A stretch of 64,000 bases of DNA from Deltaproteobacteria bacterium. Lineage in GTDB: Bacteria > Myxococcota_A > Polyangia > DRWM01 > JAAZOP01. Shown here piece by piece: positions 1 to 7,764 of the stretch. How positions within the stretch are numbered: position 1 is the stretch's first letter; every line of letters starts with the position of its first letter. A program made the translations under genes and the position numbers. The stretch spans positions 29,694 to 93,693 of the forward strand of contig JACRCX010000037.1 of NCBI GenBank assembly GCA_016218815.1, written 5' to 3'. A model generated the notes under the pieces. That model saw only the letters and a program-made list of their open reading frames with translations. It did no database searches and was not told the origin of the DNA.

Positions 1-116
1 GCCGGAGGGAGCATCGCACGACCGGGGGGAGTGGTGAAGAGGCCCTCGACCACCCGCCCCCACACCGCCGCGGTGGTTACGTTGGCGAGCGGAATGCCGG
101 CCCCGGAGGACAACGA

Positions 117-1559
117 ATGACGAGGATCGATCGCGGAACCCCGGATGTTCGCTCGCCAGGACGCCCACAGCTCACCCTCGCGCTCGTGGCGCTCGCCGCG
201 CTCGGCTGCGACGGCGCTTCGGCCGAGGCCGGCGAGGCCGGCGCGACGGAAGATGCCGGAGACGGCCAGCCGGACGAGCCCGAAGCCCCGGGGGACGACG
301 TCGTGGAGGCGACGGACGCGCTGGACGTGGTGGACGAGGTCGCCGGCGACTCGGCCGACGACGGCGCTCCGCCCGTCGACTCCTGCTTCGGTCCCGCGTC
401 GGCCGCCGTCGCGAACGCGGCGGTGCCCGAGGGGTTCTGCGCCTGGACGTGGGCCGAGGGACTCTCCGCGCCGCGAGGGATTGCGGTCGCGCCCGACGGC
501 GATGTGCTGGTGGTCGAGCGCGGGTCGAGCCGCGTGACGGTCCTGTTCGACGACGACGGGGACGGCGTCTCCGGCCCGGAGGAGCGCGCGTCGCTCGCCT
601 CCGCCCCCGACGTCAACCATGGCATCGCGATCCACGACGGGTACCTCTACGCCTCGAGCGCGACGACCGTCTTCCGTTGGCCTTACAGCGACGGCGACCG
701 CGCCGACCTCGGCTCGCCCGAGACCGTCGTGCGCGACATCCCCGCCGGGGGGCACTCAACCCGCACGCTCGTCTTCGACGCCGCGGACCGCCTGTACGTG
801 AGCGTCGGCTCGGGCAGCAATGTCGACGGCGACTTCTCGCGGGCCCGCATCCGCCGTTTCGCCGTCGGCGGCCTCCCGGCGGGCGGCCTGGCGTTCGACT
901 CCGGCGAGGCGTTCGCCGACGGGATGCGCAACGAGGTCGGCCTGGCGTTCGACGGGGCGGGCCGCCTCTGGGGCGTCGAGAACGGCATCGACGAGCTTCA
1001 TCGCGACGACCTGGGCGGCGACATCCACCAGGACAACCCCGGCGAGGAGCTGAACCTCTTCGACGTCGCCGGGCGGTTCTACGGCTACCCGTACTGCTGG
1101 AGCGAGTTCCTGCTGCCTGCCGGCGTCGGCCTCGGCCCCACGACCCAGTGGGCCGACCCCGGCTTCCTCGGCGACGGCGTGCACACCGACGCCTGGTGCC
1201 GGAATCCCGCCAACGTCGTGCCCCCGCCGCTGGTCCTTCCCGCCCACACGGCGCCGTTGGGCCTCCTGTTCTACGACGGCCCGTCGTTCCCGGGCGGCGC
1301 CCGCGGCGACGCGTTCGTGGCCCTGCACGGCTCCTGGAATCGCGACGTGCCGATCGGCTACAAGGTCGTGCGCGTCATTTTCGAGGGTGGCGACCGGCCG
1401 CTGCGCTGGGAGCCCTTTTTCGAGTACGGCGGGCCGGGGGATCGCGCGGCGGAATGGACCCACCGCCCTGTAGATGTCGCCCTCGGCTCCCGCGGCGAGC
1501 TGCTCGTGACCAGCGACGCCTCCGGCGTGGTGATCGCGATCGGGTACGGCGGACCGTAG
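117..1559 (+). CDS. PQQ-dependent sugar dehydrogenase-like lipoprotein (GSDH/sorbosone dehydrogenase family)
   Basis: The 480-residue protein starts with a signal segment ending in a lipobox (LAALGC, Cys about residue 31), so it should be a lipoprotein. An Asp/Glu/Ala-rich linker follows to about residue 90. The rest is a six-bladed beta-propeller of the glucose/sorbosone dehydrogenase type: family-like stretches are APRGIAVAPDGDVLVVERG, GMRNEVGLAFD, HGSWNRDVPIGYKVVRV and the C-terminal GELLVTSDASGVV. Known members oxidise sugars or sugar alcohols with PQQ in the periplasm; the substrate here cannot be read and some relatives are not enzymes. An alternative is a non-catalytic NHL-like propeller. 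GGAGG lies about 10 bases before the ATG. The gene converges on the MazEF module, 7 bases away. Confidence 0.8.
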   Translation: MTRIDRGTPDVRSPGRPQLTLALVALAALGCDGASAEAGEAGATEDAGDGQPDEPEAPGDDVVEATDALDVVDEVAGDSADDGAPPVDSCFGPASAAVANAAVPEGFCAWTWAEGLSAPRGIAVAPDGDVLVVERGSSRVTVLFDDDGDGVSGPEERASLASAPDVNHGIAIHDGYLYASSATTVFRWPYSDGDRADLGSPETVVRDIPAGGHSTRTLVFDAADRLYVSVGSGSNVDGDFSRARIRRFAVGGLPAGGLAFDSGEAFADGMRNEVGLAFDGAGRLWGVENGIDELHRDDLGGDIHQDNPGEELNLFDVAGRFYGYPYCWSEFLLPAGVGLGPTTQWADPGFLGDGVHTDAWCRNPANVVPPPLVLPAHTAPLGLLFYDGPSFPGGARGDAFVALHGSWNRDVPIGYKVVRVIFEGGDRPLRWEPFFEYGGPGDRAAEWTHRPVDVALGSRGELLVTSDASGVVIAIGYGGP

Positions 1560-1566
1560 CGCGGCT

Positions 1567-1917
1567 TCAGTCCCGGCCCAGCACCACGTCGATGCCCCGG
1601 AGCACGAGCTCCAGCTTCGCGGATGGGAGATGCCCGACACGCTGGACGAGGAGCGACCGATCGAGGGTGACGAGCTGCGACACGTTCGCGACGGACGCCT
1701 TCGGCAATCCGGTCTCCCGGCGGCCCAGGACGACGTTGCCGGGAGCGGCGCCCCACTTGAGATTGCTCGTCACCGGCACGCACGCGACGGTTGAGATGGC
1801 GCTGCGATTGAAAGCGTCCCCCTGGACGACGATGACCGGCCGGCGGAAGCCCGGGGCCGAGCCGACCGGGGTGCCCAGCGCGGCCCAGAACACGTCGCCG
1901 CGCGCGACGCCTACCAT
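1567..1917 (-). CDS. mazF: MazF/PemK-family endoribonuclease toxin
   Basis: This 116-residue protein is full length for MazF. It opens with the family pattern RGDVFWAALGTPVGSAPG, then RRPVIVVQGDAFNRS, VPVTSNL, GNVVL and the ETGLPKASVANVSQLVTLD core that carries the conserved residues around the RNA-binding and cleavage site. MazF toxins cut mRNA at short sequence motifs when the antitoxin is degraded. The start is the ATG at 1917; a longer reading upstream runs through the antitoxin gene and has no family similarity. The first 7 bases overlap the end of the antitoxin gene, which implies translational coupling. I see no frameshift or missing core segment, so the module looks active. Confidence 0.9.
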   Translation of the reverse strand: MVGVARGDVFWAALGTPVGSAPGFRRPVIVVQGDAFNRSAISTVACVPVTSNLKWGAAPGNVVLGRRETGLPKASVANVSQLVTLDRSLLVQRVGHLPSAKLELVLRGIDVVLGRD

Positions 1918-2147
1918 TCGGTCCCCTCGAGGACCCGGCGGCCTGCGCGGGCGAGGTCGGGTGGCAGCGTCGAGTCGACCTCCGCGCACAGGTCGTCCAG
2001 CGCCTGCGTGACGGGGTCGGCCTCGTGCCGTTGCAGGAACTCGCGCAAGGCGTCGGCGTACACCTGGCTGCGGGACTTCCTGCTTCGCCGGGCCAGGCGA
2101 TCGGCCGCGTGATACACCTCGTCAGGAATGGAAACCGCCGTTTTCAT
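1911..2147 (-). CDS. mazE: Ribbon-helix-helix antitoxin of the MazEF module
   Basis: The protein has 78 residues. Its N-terminus (MKTAVSIPDEVYHAADRLAR followed by RSRKSRSQVYADALREFL) fits the ribbon-helix-helix (CopG/MazE-like) DNA-binding fold; the acidic C-terminus (ALDDLCAEVDSTLPPDLA) is the usual toxin-wrapping tail. It would neutralise the MazF toxin encoded immediately downstream and repress its own promoter. The ATG at 2147 has no Shine-Dalgarno sequence because a -10 box ends only 6 bases upstream, so the mRNA is predicted to be leaderless. The gene is divergent from the radical-SAM gene at 2268. Confidence 0.85.
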   Translation of the reverse strand: MKTAVSIPDEVYHAADRLARRSRKSRSQVYADALREFLQRHEADPVTQALDDLCAEVDSTLPPDLARAGRRVLEGTEW

Positions 2148-2158
2148 ACCGGCAGTAT
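2146..2158. promoter_or_regulatory. Probable MazE autoregulatory operator
   Basis: The 13-base stretch ATACCGGCAGTAT has perfect ATAC/GTAT arms around a 5-base centre. It covers the -10 box and the start codon of mazE, the expected place for an operator bound by the ribbon-helix-helix antitoxin. The role is inferred from position. Confidence 0.45.
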
Positions 2159-2182
2159 AACCGACGGCACGGCGATCATCAA
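2154..2182 (-). promoter_or_regulatory. Promoter of mazEF (leaderless)
   Basis: On the minus strand TTGATG (2182-2177) and TATACT (2159-2154) are separated by exactly 17 bases. The match to sigma-70 consensus is 4/6 and 5/6. Six bases later comes the mazE ATG, so transcription should start at or next to the start codon. Seen in sequence; activity is inferred. Confidence 0.7.
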
Positions 2183-2267
2183 CCGGGCCCGCCGCCCTGC
2201 CCGCACTTCCCGCTCTCCCCGCACACCCCGGCCGCGGTACACTCCCCCTCCGACGGGAGGACAGGCC

Positions 2268-4574
2268 ATGCGCATCGCCCTGGTCGGAGCGGAGTTCGAG
2301 GAGAACCTTGCGATCCGGTACATCCGGGGAGCGCTCGAGGCGGACGGGCACGAGGTCGTGCAGCTCGTGTTCAACGACGTGCCCGGGCTGGAGCGTGTCG
2401 CCAAGGCTTTGGCGGAGTCGGGGGCCGAGCTGGCCGGCTTCTCGCTCGTGTTCACCCGCCGCGCGCGGCAGTTCGCCGCGCTCGCGCGCCGGGCCCGCGA
2501 GCTGGGTTTCGCCGGCCACCTCACGGCGGGCGGCCACTTCGCGACCTTCAACGCCGAGGTGCTGCTGCGGGAGGTCGACGCCTTCGACTCCGTCGTCTGC
2601 GGCGAGGGCGAGCTGCCGATGCAACGCCTGGCGCGCGGCCTGGAAGGCCTCGACGACGTGCGGGGCCTGGTGTGGCGCGACCCGGACGGCCTCATCGTCT
2701 GCAATCCGCCCGCCGAGAAGCCCGCCGATCTCGACGCGCTCCCCTGGCCCGCCCACCGCAAGCCGTACGACCGCTATCTGGGCTTCCCGATCGCCAACGT
2801 CCTGGGCTCCCGCGGCTGCACGCATTCCTGCGCCTTCTGCTCCATCGCCGCCTGGCACGCGCACTGCGGCGGCGAGCGCTTCCGCATGCGCAGCCCGGAG
2901 AACCTGGCCGGCGAGCTGGCGGCGTTGTGGGGCGAGGGCGTGCGCATCTTCAACTTCCACGACGACAACTTCCTCCCCGGCTCGCGTGACGACGCTTTCG
3001 CCCGCGTGCGCGCCCTGCGCGACGAGCTGCTCGCGCGCGGCGTCGGCCGCATCGGCTTCGCGATCAAGGCGCGTCCCGACGAGGTCGACGAGGAGCTGTT
3101 CGCGTTCCTCAAGTCGATGGGCCTGTTCCGCGTGTTCCTGGGCATCGAGGCGGGGACGGCGGACTCGCTGCGGCGCCTGGGCCGCGGCCAGTCGCTCGAC
3201 GACAACCGCCGCGCGCTCGACGTCATGCACCGTCTGGACCTCCACGCCTGCTTCAACCTGCTGCTGTTCAACCCGGACTCGACGCTCGAGGACGTCGCGG
3301 CCAACGTCGCCTTTTTGCGCGCGCGTCCGCGCAACCCGATGAACTTCTGCCGCACGGAGATCTACGCCGGGACGCCGCTGGAGCGGCGTCTTCGCGCGCA
3401 GGGGCGGCTGGTGGGGGACTGGTGGGGCTGGGACTACCGGATCGGCGACCCGCGCGCCGAGAGCGCCTTCCAGGTCGCGTTCGCCGCGTTCCGCGAGCGC
3501 AACTACGGCGAGCGCGGGCTGCACCACACGACGATGCGGGTCGACTACGAGTACCAGGTCTTCGAGCATTTCCACGGCCGCGACGAGGCGCTGCGGCGCC
3601 GGGTCAAGGCGTTCGTGGTCGATGCCAACCTCGACACGTGCTCCCGCCTGGAGGAGTTGCTGGAGCGCGTCGCTGCGGGCTTCCGCGACGAGACCGAGGA
3701 GCGGGAATGGGCGGCGGCGGCGGCCGAGCGCGTCCGCGAGGCCGACGCGCGCCTGGTCGGCGGGGCGGAGCGCATCCTCGACGACCTGCGCGACGTGGTG
3801 GCGGCGCGCGGCGGACGGCGCCGCACGGCCTGGGCGCGCAAGGCCGCGGCGGCAGGGCTCGCCGCGGCCCTCGCCGCGGCTCCCGCCTGCAAGAAAGGGC
3901 CGAACGACGGCGCGAGCCACCCGACGGAGATGGCGCCGGAGCCCGAGCAGATCGACTACTCGACGGTGATGTGCGAGATGGTCGCTCCGCCGCCCGAGCC
4001 CGCGGATGCGGGGACGCAGGTGCGCGAGATGGTCCCCGAGCCGCCCGCGGACGCGGGCGCCGGTCCCGCCGCCGCCGCATCGCCCGACGTCACGCTCCCC
4101 GCCGACGCCGCTCCGGGCGCGCCCGATGCGGCCGCTTCCGTCGAGGTCACGACCGACGCGGTGCCGCCGATCGTGGACTCCGCGGTCCTGCGTTCGTGGT
4201 TCGACACGGCGGCGATGTGGCGTCTGGCGGACGAGATCATCCCCTCGCACCGGCTCCAGGTGGAGCTGTGGATCGATGCCGACGGGCGCGTGACCCACGC
4301 CGAGCTGCACGGGATCTCGCTGCGGGCCGAGCGCAAGCAGGCGCTGGTGGAGTATCTCGAGTCGCTGAGCGCGGCAGGGCAGGGCGGTCCCGCGGGGCGC
4401 TATCTTTTCGAGGTCACGCGCGAGCAGCTCGACGAGGTGCGCGCGTCCAACTCGCAGATCTTCGAGGAGGCGCCGTACCCGTATCCGGACACGCACATGC
4501 ACGAGCGCGCGCCCGAGCCGTCGCACACGCGCGAGATGATCGCGCCGCCGCCGGAGCTGCAGAAGAAGAAGTAG
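2268..4574 (+). CDS. B12-binding radical SAM protein with a C-terminal lipoprotein-like tail
   Basis: Of 768 residues, about 1-130 form a cobalamin-binding (Rossmann-like) domain (MRIALVGAEFEENLAIRYIR, GEGELPMQRL). The radical SAM cluster motif is C184-x3-C188-x2-C191 (GCTHSCAFC), followed by the usual barrel. These enzymes cleave SAM and often transfer methyl groups to unreactive carbons; the substrate is unknown. From about residue 518 the protein changes: RRRTAWARKAAAAGLAAALA then APACKKG looks like a twin-arginine or lipoprotein export signal in the middle of the chain. The remaining 225 residues are Pro/Ala-rich with a recurring EM-V/I-x-PPPE motif (about residues 552, 570, 587, 756) and one compact domain between. 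No stop or frameshift separates the parts. GGGAGG lies upstream of the ATG. Its last 161 bases overlap the gtrA-like gene on the other strand. Confidence 0.75.
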   Translation: MRIALVGAEFEENLAIRYIRGALEADGHEVVQLVFNDVPGLERVAKALAESGAELAGFSLVFTRRARQFAALARRARELGFAGHLTAGGHFATFNAEVLLREVDAFDSVVCGEGELPMQRLARGLEGLDDVRGLVWRDPDGLIVCNPPAEKPADLDALPWPAHRKPYDRYLGFPIANVLGSRGCTHSCAFCSIAAWHAHCGGERFRMRSPENLAGELAALWGEGVRIFNFHDDNFLPGSRDDAFARVRALRDELLARGVGRIGFAIKARPDEVDEELFAFLKSMGLFRVFLGIEAGTADSLRRLGRGQSLDDNRRALDVMHRLDLHACFNLLLFNPDSTLEDVAANVAFLRARPRNPMNFCRTEIYAGTPLERRLRAQGRLVGDWWGWDYRIGDPRAESAFQVAFAAFRERNYGERGLHHTTMRVDYEYQVFEHFHGRDEALRRRVKAFVVDANLDTCSRLEELLERVAAGFRDETEEREWAAAAAERVREADARLVGGAERILDDLRDVVAARGGRRRTAWARKAAAAGLAAALAAAPACKKGPNDGASHPTEMAPEPEQIDYSTVMCEMVAPPPEPADAGTQVREMVPEPPADAGAGPAAAASPDVTLPADAAPGAPDAAASVEVTTDAVPPIVDSAVLRSWFDTAAMWRLADEIIPSHRLQVELWIDADGRVTHAELHGISLRAERKQALVEYLESLSAAGQGGPAGRYLFEVTREQLDEVRASNSQIFEEAPYPYPDTHMHERAPEPSHTREMIAPPPELQKKK

Positions 4575-4992
4575 GCGCGAAGACCCAGCGCCGCAGGATC
4601 GGGTAGGTGAAGCCGAGCCAGACGAGCGCCATGCTCGCGAGCTGCAGCAGCCGCGGGTCCCAGCCCGTGGCGGCGTAGAGCGACCACCACACGAGCGTCG
4701 CGAGGGTCACGGCCGCCCCGGCGGCCATGGCGTAGCGGCCGAGCTGGGGCAGGACGGACTCGCCGCGTACGCGGAACGCCCACTGCCGGTTCAGGGCGAA
4801 GTTCGCCGCGGCTCCGATTGCCCCGCTGCACCACCGCGCCGCGGTCAGCGCCGGCCCGGCCAGGAACAGCGTCGCCAGCGCGAAGATCCCCGCGTCCAGC
4901 ACCGTCGTTGCGGCGCTCACCAGGAGGCTGCGTCGGCCGGCGGCGGGTGGCTGGTAGCTGGTGGCTGGTGGCTGGTGGTTCGGAGCGCTCAC
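4414..4992 (-). CDS. GtrA-family membrane protein
   Basis: The 192-residue product has four hydrophobic segments (LLVSAATTVLDAGIFALATLF; ARWCSGAIGAAANFALNRQW; GRYAMAAGAAVTLATLVWWS; LLQLASMALVWLGFTYPILR), and the motif NFALNRQWAF is the signature of GtrA proteins. These usually assist transfer or flipping of lipid-linked sugars, and are often next to a DPM1-like glycosyltransferase, as here. The GTG start at 4992 shares GTGA with the stop of the upstream glycosyltransferase gene. The N-terminus (NHQPPATSYQPPAAG) is translated from a dispersed GGTGGCTGGTAGCTGG-type repeat. The last 50 residues are Arg/Ala-rich, have no family similarity, and lie antisense to the radical-SAM gene. Confidence 0.8.
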   Translation of the reverse strand: MSAPNHQPPATSYQPPAAGRRSLLVSAATTVLDAGIFALATLFLAGPALTAARWCSGAIGAAANFALNRQWAFRVRGESVLPQLGRYAMAAGAAVTLATLVWWSLYAATGWDPRLLQLASMALVWLGFTYPILRRWVFAPTSSSAAPAAARSSRACATARARARACACPDTGTAPPRRSASWTRAPRRAARA

Positions 4993-5040
4993 GAACTCCC
5001 CGCGCTTTCCGCCCTTCCCGCTCTTCCCGCACTCTCCGCC
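4941..5040. repeat. Dispersed short-word repeats at the glycosyltransferase/gtrA junction
   Basis: Two low-complexity word repeats adjoin here: GGTGGCTGGTAGCTGGTGGC-like words (4941-4981) and CTTTCCGCCCTTCCCGCTCT-like words (4994-5040). The second resembles 2194-2230. Both are read in frame: the first encodes the GtrA N-terminus, the second the GRAGRAESAGSS-type C-terminus of the glycosyltransferase fusion. Confidence 0.6.
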
Positions 5041-6581
5041 AGGTACTCGTCGTAGGTCACGAGCCGGCGGTAGCGCATGAGGCGGCGGAGGCGGTCGCGG
5101 ACGTGGTCGAAGGGGCGGGCGCCCCGGAGATCTTCGGGGTGCAGGGCGACGCGGAGGAGCGGGGTCGTGCGGGCGAGGGCCTCGGCGCCGCGCATCACGG
5201 CGCGCTTGCCGAAGTCGACGAGCGGGTGCGGCGCGGCGAAGGTGAGGGCGGGGGCCGGGATCGGGGTCCGGGAGCCGCCCAGCGGCCGCAGGTGTCCCAT
5301 CGTCGCGGTCGCGCGGAAGCACAGCTCGTCCATGGCCTGACGCGTGCCCTCGCTCTGGAACCACGCGGGGGCGACGAAGTCGTCGGCGTGCAGGCCGACG
5401 GCGTCGAGGATGGCCCGGCCCGCGTGCAGCCGCTCGCGCGCCTCGGCGAACGGGAGATGGGCGAACTCCTCGCAGCCCCGTGCGAACCACTCGTGCAGCA
5501 GCGCGTTGCGCAGCCCGGGCGGCGGCGGCTCCGCGCGGTGCGTGAGTCCGTGCTGGACGATTTCGCAACCCTCGTGCCGGCGTCGTCGCAGCCAGTCCGC
5601 GAACGCGGGATGGTCGCGCAGGTCCCACCTCCCGCCGCGGCCGTCCTGGAACGCCGGGACCACCAGGAACATCGCGCGATCGACGCCCACCTCGACCAGC
5701 GCCTCCCACAGCTCCCGGAGCTCGGGTTCGAACGCCGGCGTGACGTCGTGCAGCTCGACGACGAGCGAACGCGGCAGCAGGCGCGGCGCTCCCGTCTCCC
5801 GGTCGGCGGCGGGATTGGTGGCGCGCAGGCGAACCGCCTGGCGTACGGTCTCGCGCGCCAGGCGCGCGGCCTGCCGCGGTCCGAGCTTGCTCTCGGCGGC
5901 GCCGTAGCGGCAGGCGATGGTCGCGGTGGCGATCCGCACGTCCCGTGCGCTTTCCGCCGCGCGGCGAGCCAGGACCACCAGCGACTCGTACTCGACCCCG
6001 TACCCGCCGGTGATCGGCAGGCGGTCGCCCAGGGCGTCCGCGAGCGGCTTGCGGTACAGCCGGACTCCCGATTGCACATCCATGAGGTCCACCCCGGCGA
6101 CGAAGCGGAAGCCCGCGTTCACCGCCCAGTTGGAGAACCGCCGCTCGACCGGCATCTCGTCCTGCGCGCGCGCGCCGATCACCGCGTCGTGCGTGTCCAG
6201 GAGTGTCGCCAGCCCCGGCAGCTCGGCCGGGTCGTGCTGTCCGTCGCCGTCCAGGAGCGCGACCGCGTCGAGGTTCCAGCGGCGCAGCGCGCGCAGGCCG
6301 CGGCGCACGGCGCCCTGCTTGCCCAGGTTCTTGCGATTGCGCAGCACGCGCAGGGGAACGTCGGGTGCCCGCGCGGCGATCTGCGCGAGCACGGCGGCGG
6401 TCCCGTCGCGCGAGGCGTCGTCGACCACCACGATCGCCGCCGGCTCCGCCGCGCGGCAGCGTGCGAGCAGTTCCGGCAGGTGCCGCGCCTCGTTGAACGC
6501 CGGGATCACGAGGCCCACGCGCCGATCGAAGGTCGTCGGGGACGGCCGCCGCACCTCGGCCGCCGTGCACTGGATGCTCAT
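4989..6581 (-). CDS. Fusion of a family-2 glycosyltransferase and a DUF2334-type polysaccharide deacetylase
   Basis: The 530-residue protein has two parts. Residues 20-250 are a DPM1-like GT-A glycosyltransferase: VGLVIPAFNEARHLPELLAR, VVVDDASRDGT, the metal-binding LLDGDGQHDP (DGD) and GARAQDEMPVERRFSNW. Residues 270-520 match the DUF2334 polysaccharide deacetylase-like fold: LVVELHDVTPAF, a CEIVQHGLTHR metal-site segment and FVAPAWFQSEG. It probably transfers a sugar to a lipid carrier or envelope glycan and trims N-acetyl groups; the order of reactions is inferred. A strong AGGAGG precedes the ATG. The stop overlaps the GTG of the GtrA-like gene, so the two should act together. The last 15 residues come from a dispersed repeat. 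Confidence 0.8.
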   Translation of the reverse strand: MSIQCTAAEVRRPSPTTFDRRVGLVIPAFNEARHLPELLARCRAAEPAAIVVVDDASRDGTAAVLAQIAARAPDVPLRVLRNRKNLGKQGAVRRGLRALRRWNLDAVALLDGDGQHDPAELPGLATLLDTHDAVIGARAQDEMPVERRFSNWAVNAGFRFVAGVDLMDVQSGVRLYRKPLADALGDRLPITGGYGVEYESLVVLARRAAESARDVRIATATIACRYGAAESKLGPRQAARLARETVRQAVRLRATNPAADRETGAPRLLPRSLVVELHDVTPAFEPELRELWEALVEVGVDRAMFLVVPAFQDGRGGRWDLRDHPAFADWLRRRRHEGCEIVQHGLTHRAEPPPPGLRNALLHEWFARGCEEFAHLPFAEARERLHAGRAILDAVGLHADDFVAPAWFQSEGTRQAMDELCFRATATMGHLRPLGGSRTPIPAPALTFAAPHPLVDFGKRAVMRGAEALARTTPLLRVALHPEDLRGARPFDHVRDRLRRLMRYRRLVTYDEYLAESAGRAGRAESAGSS

Positions 6582-6772
6582 GACGTCCTCCTTCCTCGCC
6601 CGGGAGGTCGTTCAAGGGGCATGCCAAGCGCGGCGCGGCGTCATCCTCGAAGCGAGCGAGGGCCGATCGTGGGAATCCGGCGTCTTGCGGTGTCGCGGGT
6701 CGGCTGCCGGTGCGTAGCCGGATGCGCGGCGACCGGCGCGCCGCGTGGCGCATGACGCGGTGCGTCGAAGTC

Positions 6773-7681
6773 CTACATGCCCTGGCGGCCGGGCGCTGCG
6801 CACGCGGGCAGCGGCGGCTGCGGAGCCTCCGGCAGCCCGTCGGCCGTGAGGTCCTCGTACACTTCCCCGCGGGGCACGCCGGCCTCCAGCCGCGCGCGGC
6901 CTTCGGCGATGGCCGCCGTCACGCGGGCCTCGAGCTTCGCGAAGGGCAGCGAGCCCTCGAACCGCCGCCCGTTGAGCACGAAGGACGGCGTGCCGGTGAC
7001 GCCGATGCGATGGCCCGCCGTGACGTCGGCCGCAACCTCGGCGCGGACCCGCTCGTCCTCCAACGCGTCGCGGAAGCGCGCCGGGTTCAGACCGGCCTGG
7101 ATCGCGAGCCGTTCGAGGTCCTCGGTCGTCCACTCCCCGGGATTCGCGAAGAGCAGATCGTGCATTTCCCAGAAGCGGCCCTGCGCATGCGCGGCGGCCG
7201 CCACCACCGCCGCCTCCGGCGCCTTGCCGTGCCCGGGAATCGGGTACGCCTTGTAAACCGCGCGCAGCTCGTCCGGGTGCGCTGCGACGAGTTGGTCGAG
7301 CACCGGCGCCATGCGTGCGCAATGCGGGCACGAGAAGTCGATGAAGACGATCAGAACGGCCAGCGGCTCGGACGCCCCCTTCCAGGGCGAATCCCCCAGC
7401 GGCACGTGGAACACGGGCCCCGCGAGGCCGGCGTCGAGCGGCTCCGCTTCGCGCGCCGGCGGCGGCCGCACCGCATCCTCCGGCGCCGGCTCGGCCGTCG
7501 CGGCCTCCGGCTCGACGGGCGCCGGGATCGGTGCGGGTTGCGATGTCGCCTCCGCGTCCCCGTTATTCAGGTCGCACGGCGCGCCCCCCGCCCGTCCGCA
7601 TGCGGCGAGGACGATCCCGGCGGCGGCCGCCAGCAGCGTCCCGGCGACCGGTCCAGTAGCCTGGCCCGCACCCCTCCGCAC
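6773..7681 (-). CDS. DsbA-like thioredoxin-fold lipoprotein
   Basis: The 302-residue protein begins at a GTG with a signal segment and lipobox (AAAGIVLAAC). A Pro/Glu/Ala linker runs to about residue 85. The rest is a DsbA/Thioredoxin_4 domain: LIVFIDFSCPHCARMAPVLD carries the CPHC redox pair, the middle AVYKAYPIPGHGKAPEAA and WEMHDLLFAN are family-typical, and GVTGTPSFVLNGRRF holds the cis-proline loop. It should act at the outer face of a membrane in disulfide formation or as a redox partner of secreted proteins; no DsbB is in the window. About 190 bases without a recognisable gene separate it from the glycosyltransferase gene downstream. Confidence 0.85.
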   Translation of the reverse strand: MRRGAGQATGPVAGTLLAAAAGIVLAACGRAGGAPCDLNNGDAEATSQPAPIPAPVEPEAATAEPAPEDAVRPPPAREAEPLDAGLAGPVFHVPLGDSPWKGASEPLAVLIVFIDFSCPHCARMAPVLDQLVAAHPDELRAVYKAYPIPGHGKAPEAAVVAAAAHAQGRFWEMHDLLFANPGEWTTEDLERLAIQAGLNPARFRDALEDERVRAEVAADVTAGHRIGVTGTPSFVLNGRRFEGSLPFAKLEARVTAAIAEGRARLEAGVPRGEVYEDLTADGLPEAPQPPLPACAAPGRQGM

Positions 7682-7745
7682 GTCTGCCCTTTCCCTCTTC
7701 GTCCGCCTTGCCCTTGCCTTCTCAGCGCCTCAGCGTCCGCCTGCG

Positions 7746-7764
7746 CCCTGAGAGCGTCGAAGGG
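7746..7764. repeat. Dispersed CTGAG..GTCGAAGGG repeat after plsC
   Basis: The word CCCTGAGAGCGTCGAAGGG abuts the plsC stop codon. Relatives occur at 11294-11320 (reverse), 11548-11568, 44240-44270, 44543-44572, 50298-50325 (reverse) and 52465-52490. Confidence 0.6.

Noticed and set aside
1..116. Possible end of a gene entering from the left
   Set aside because: No frame shows family similarity or a convincing C-terminus in this short stretch.
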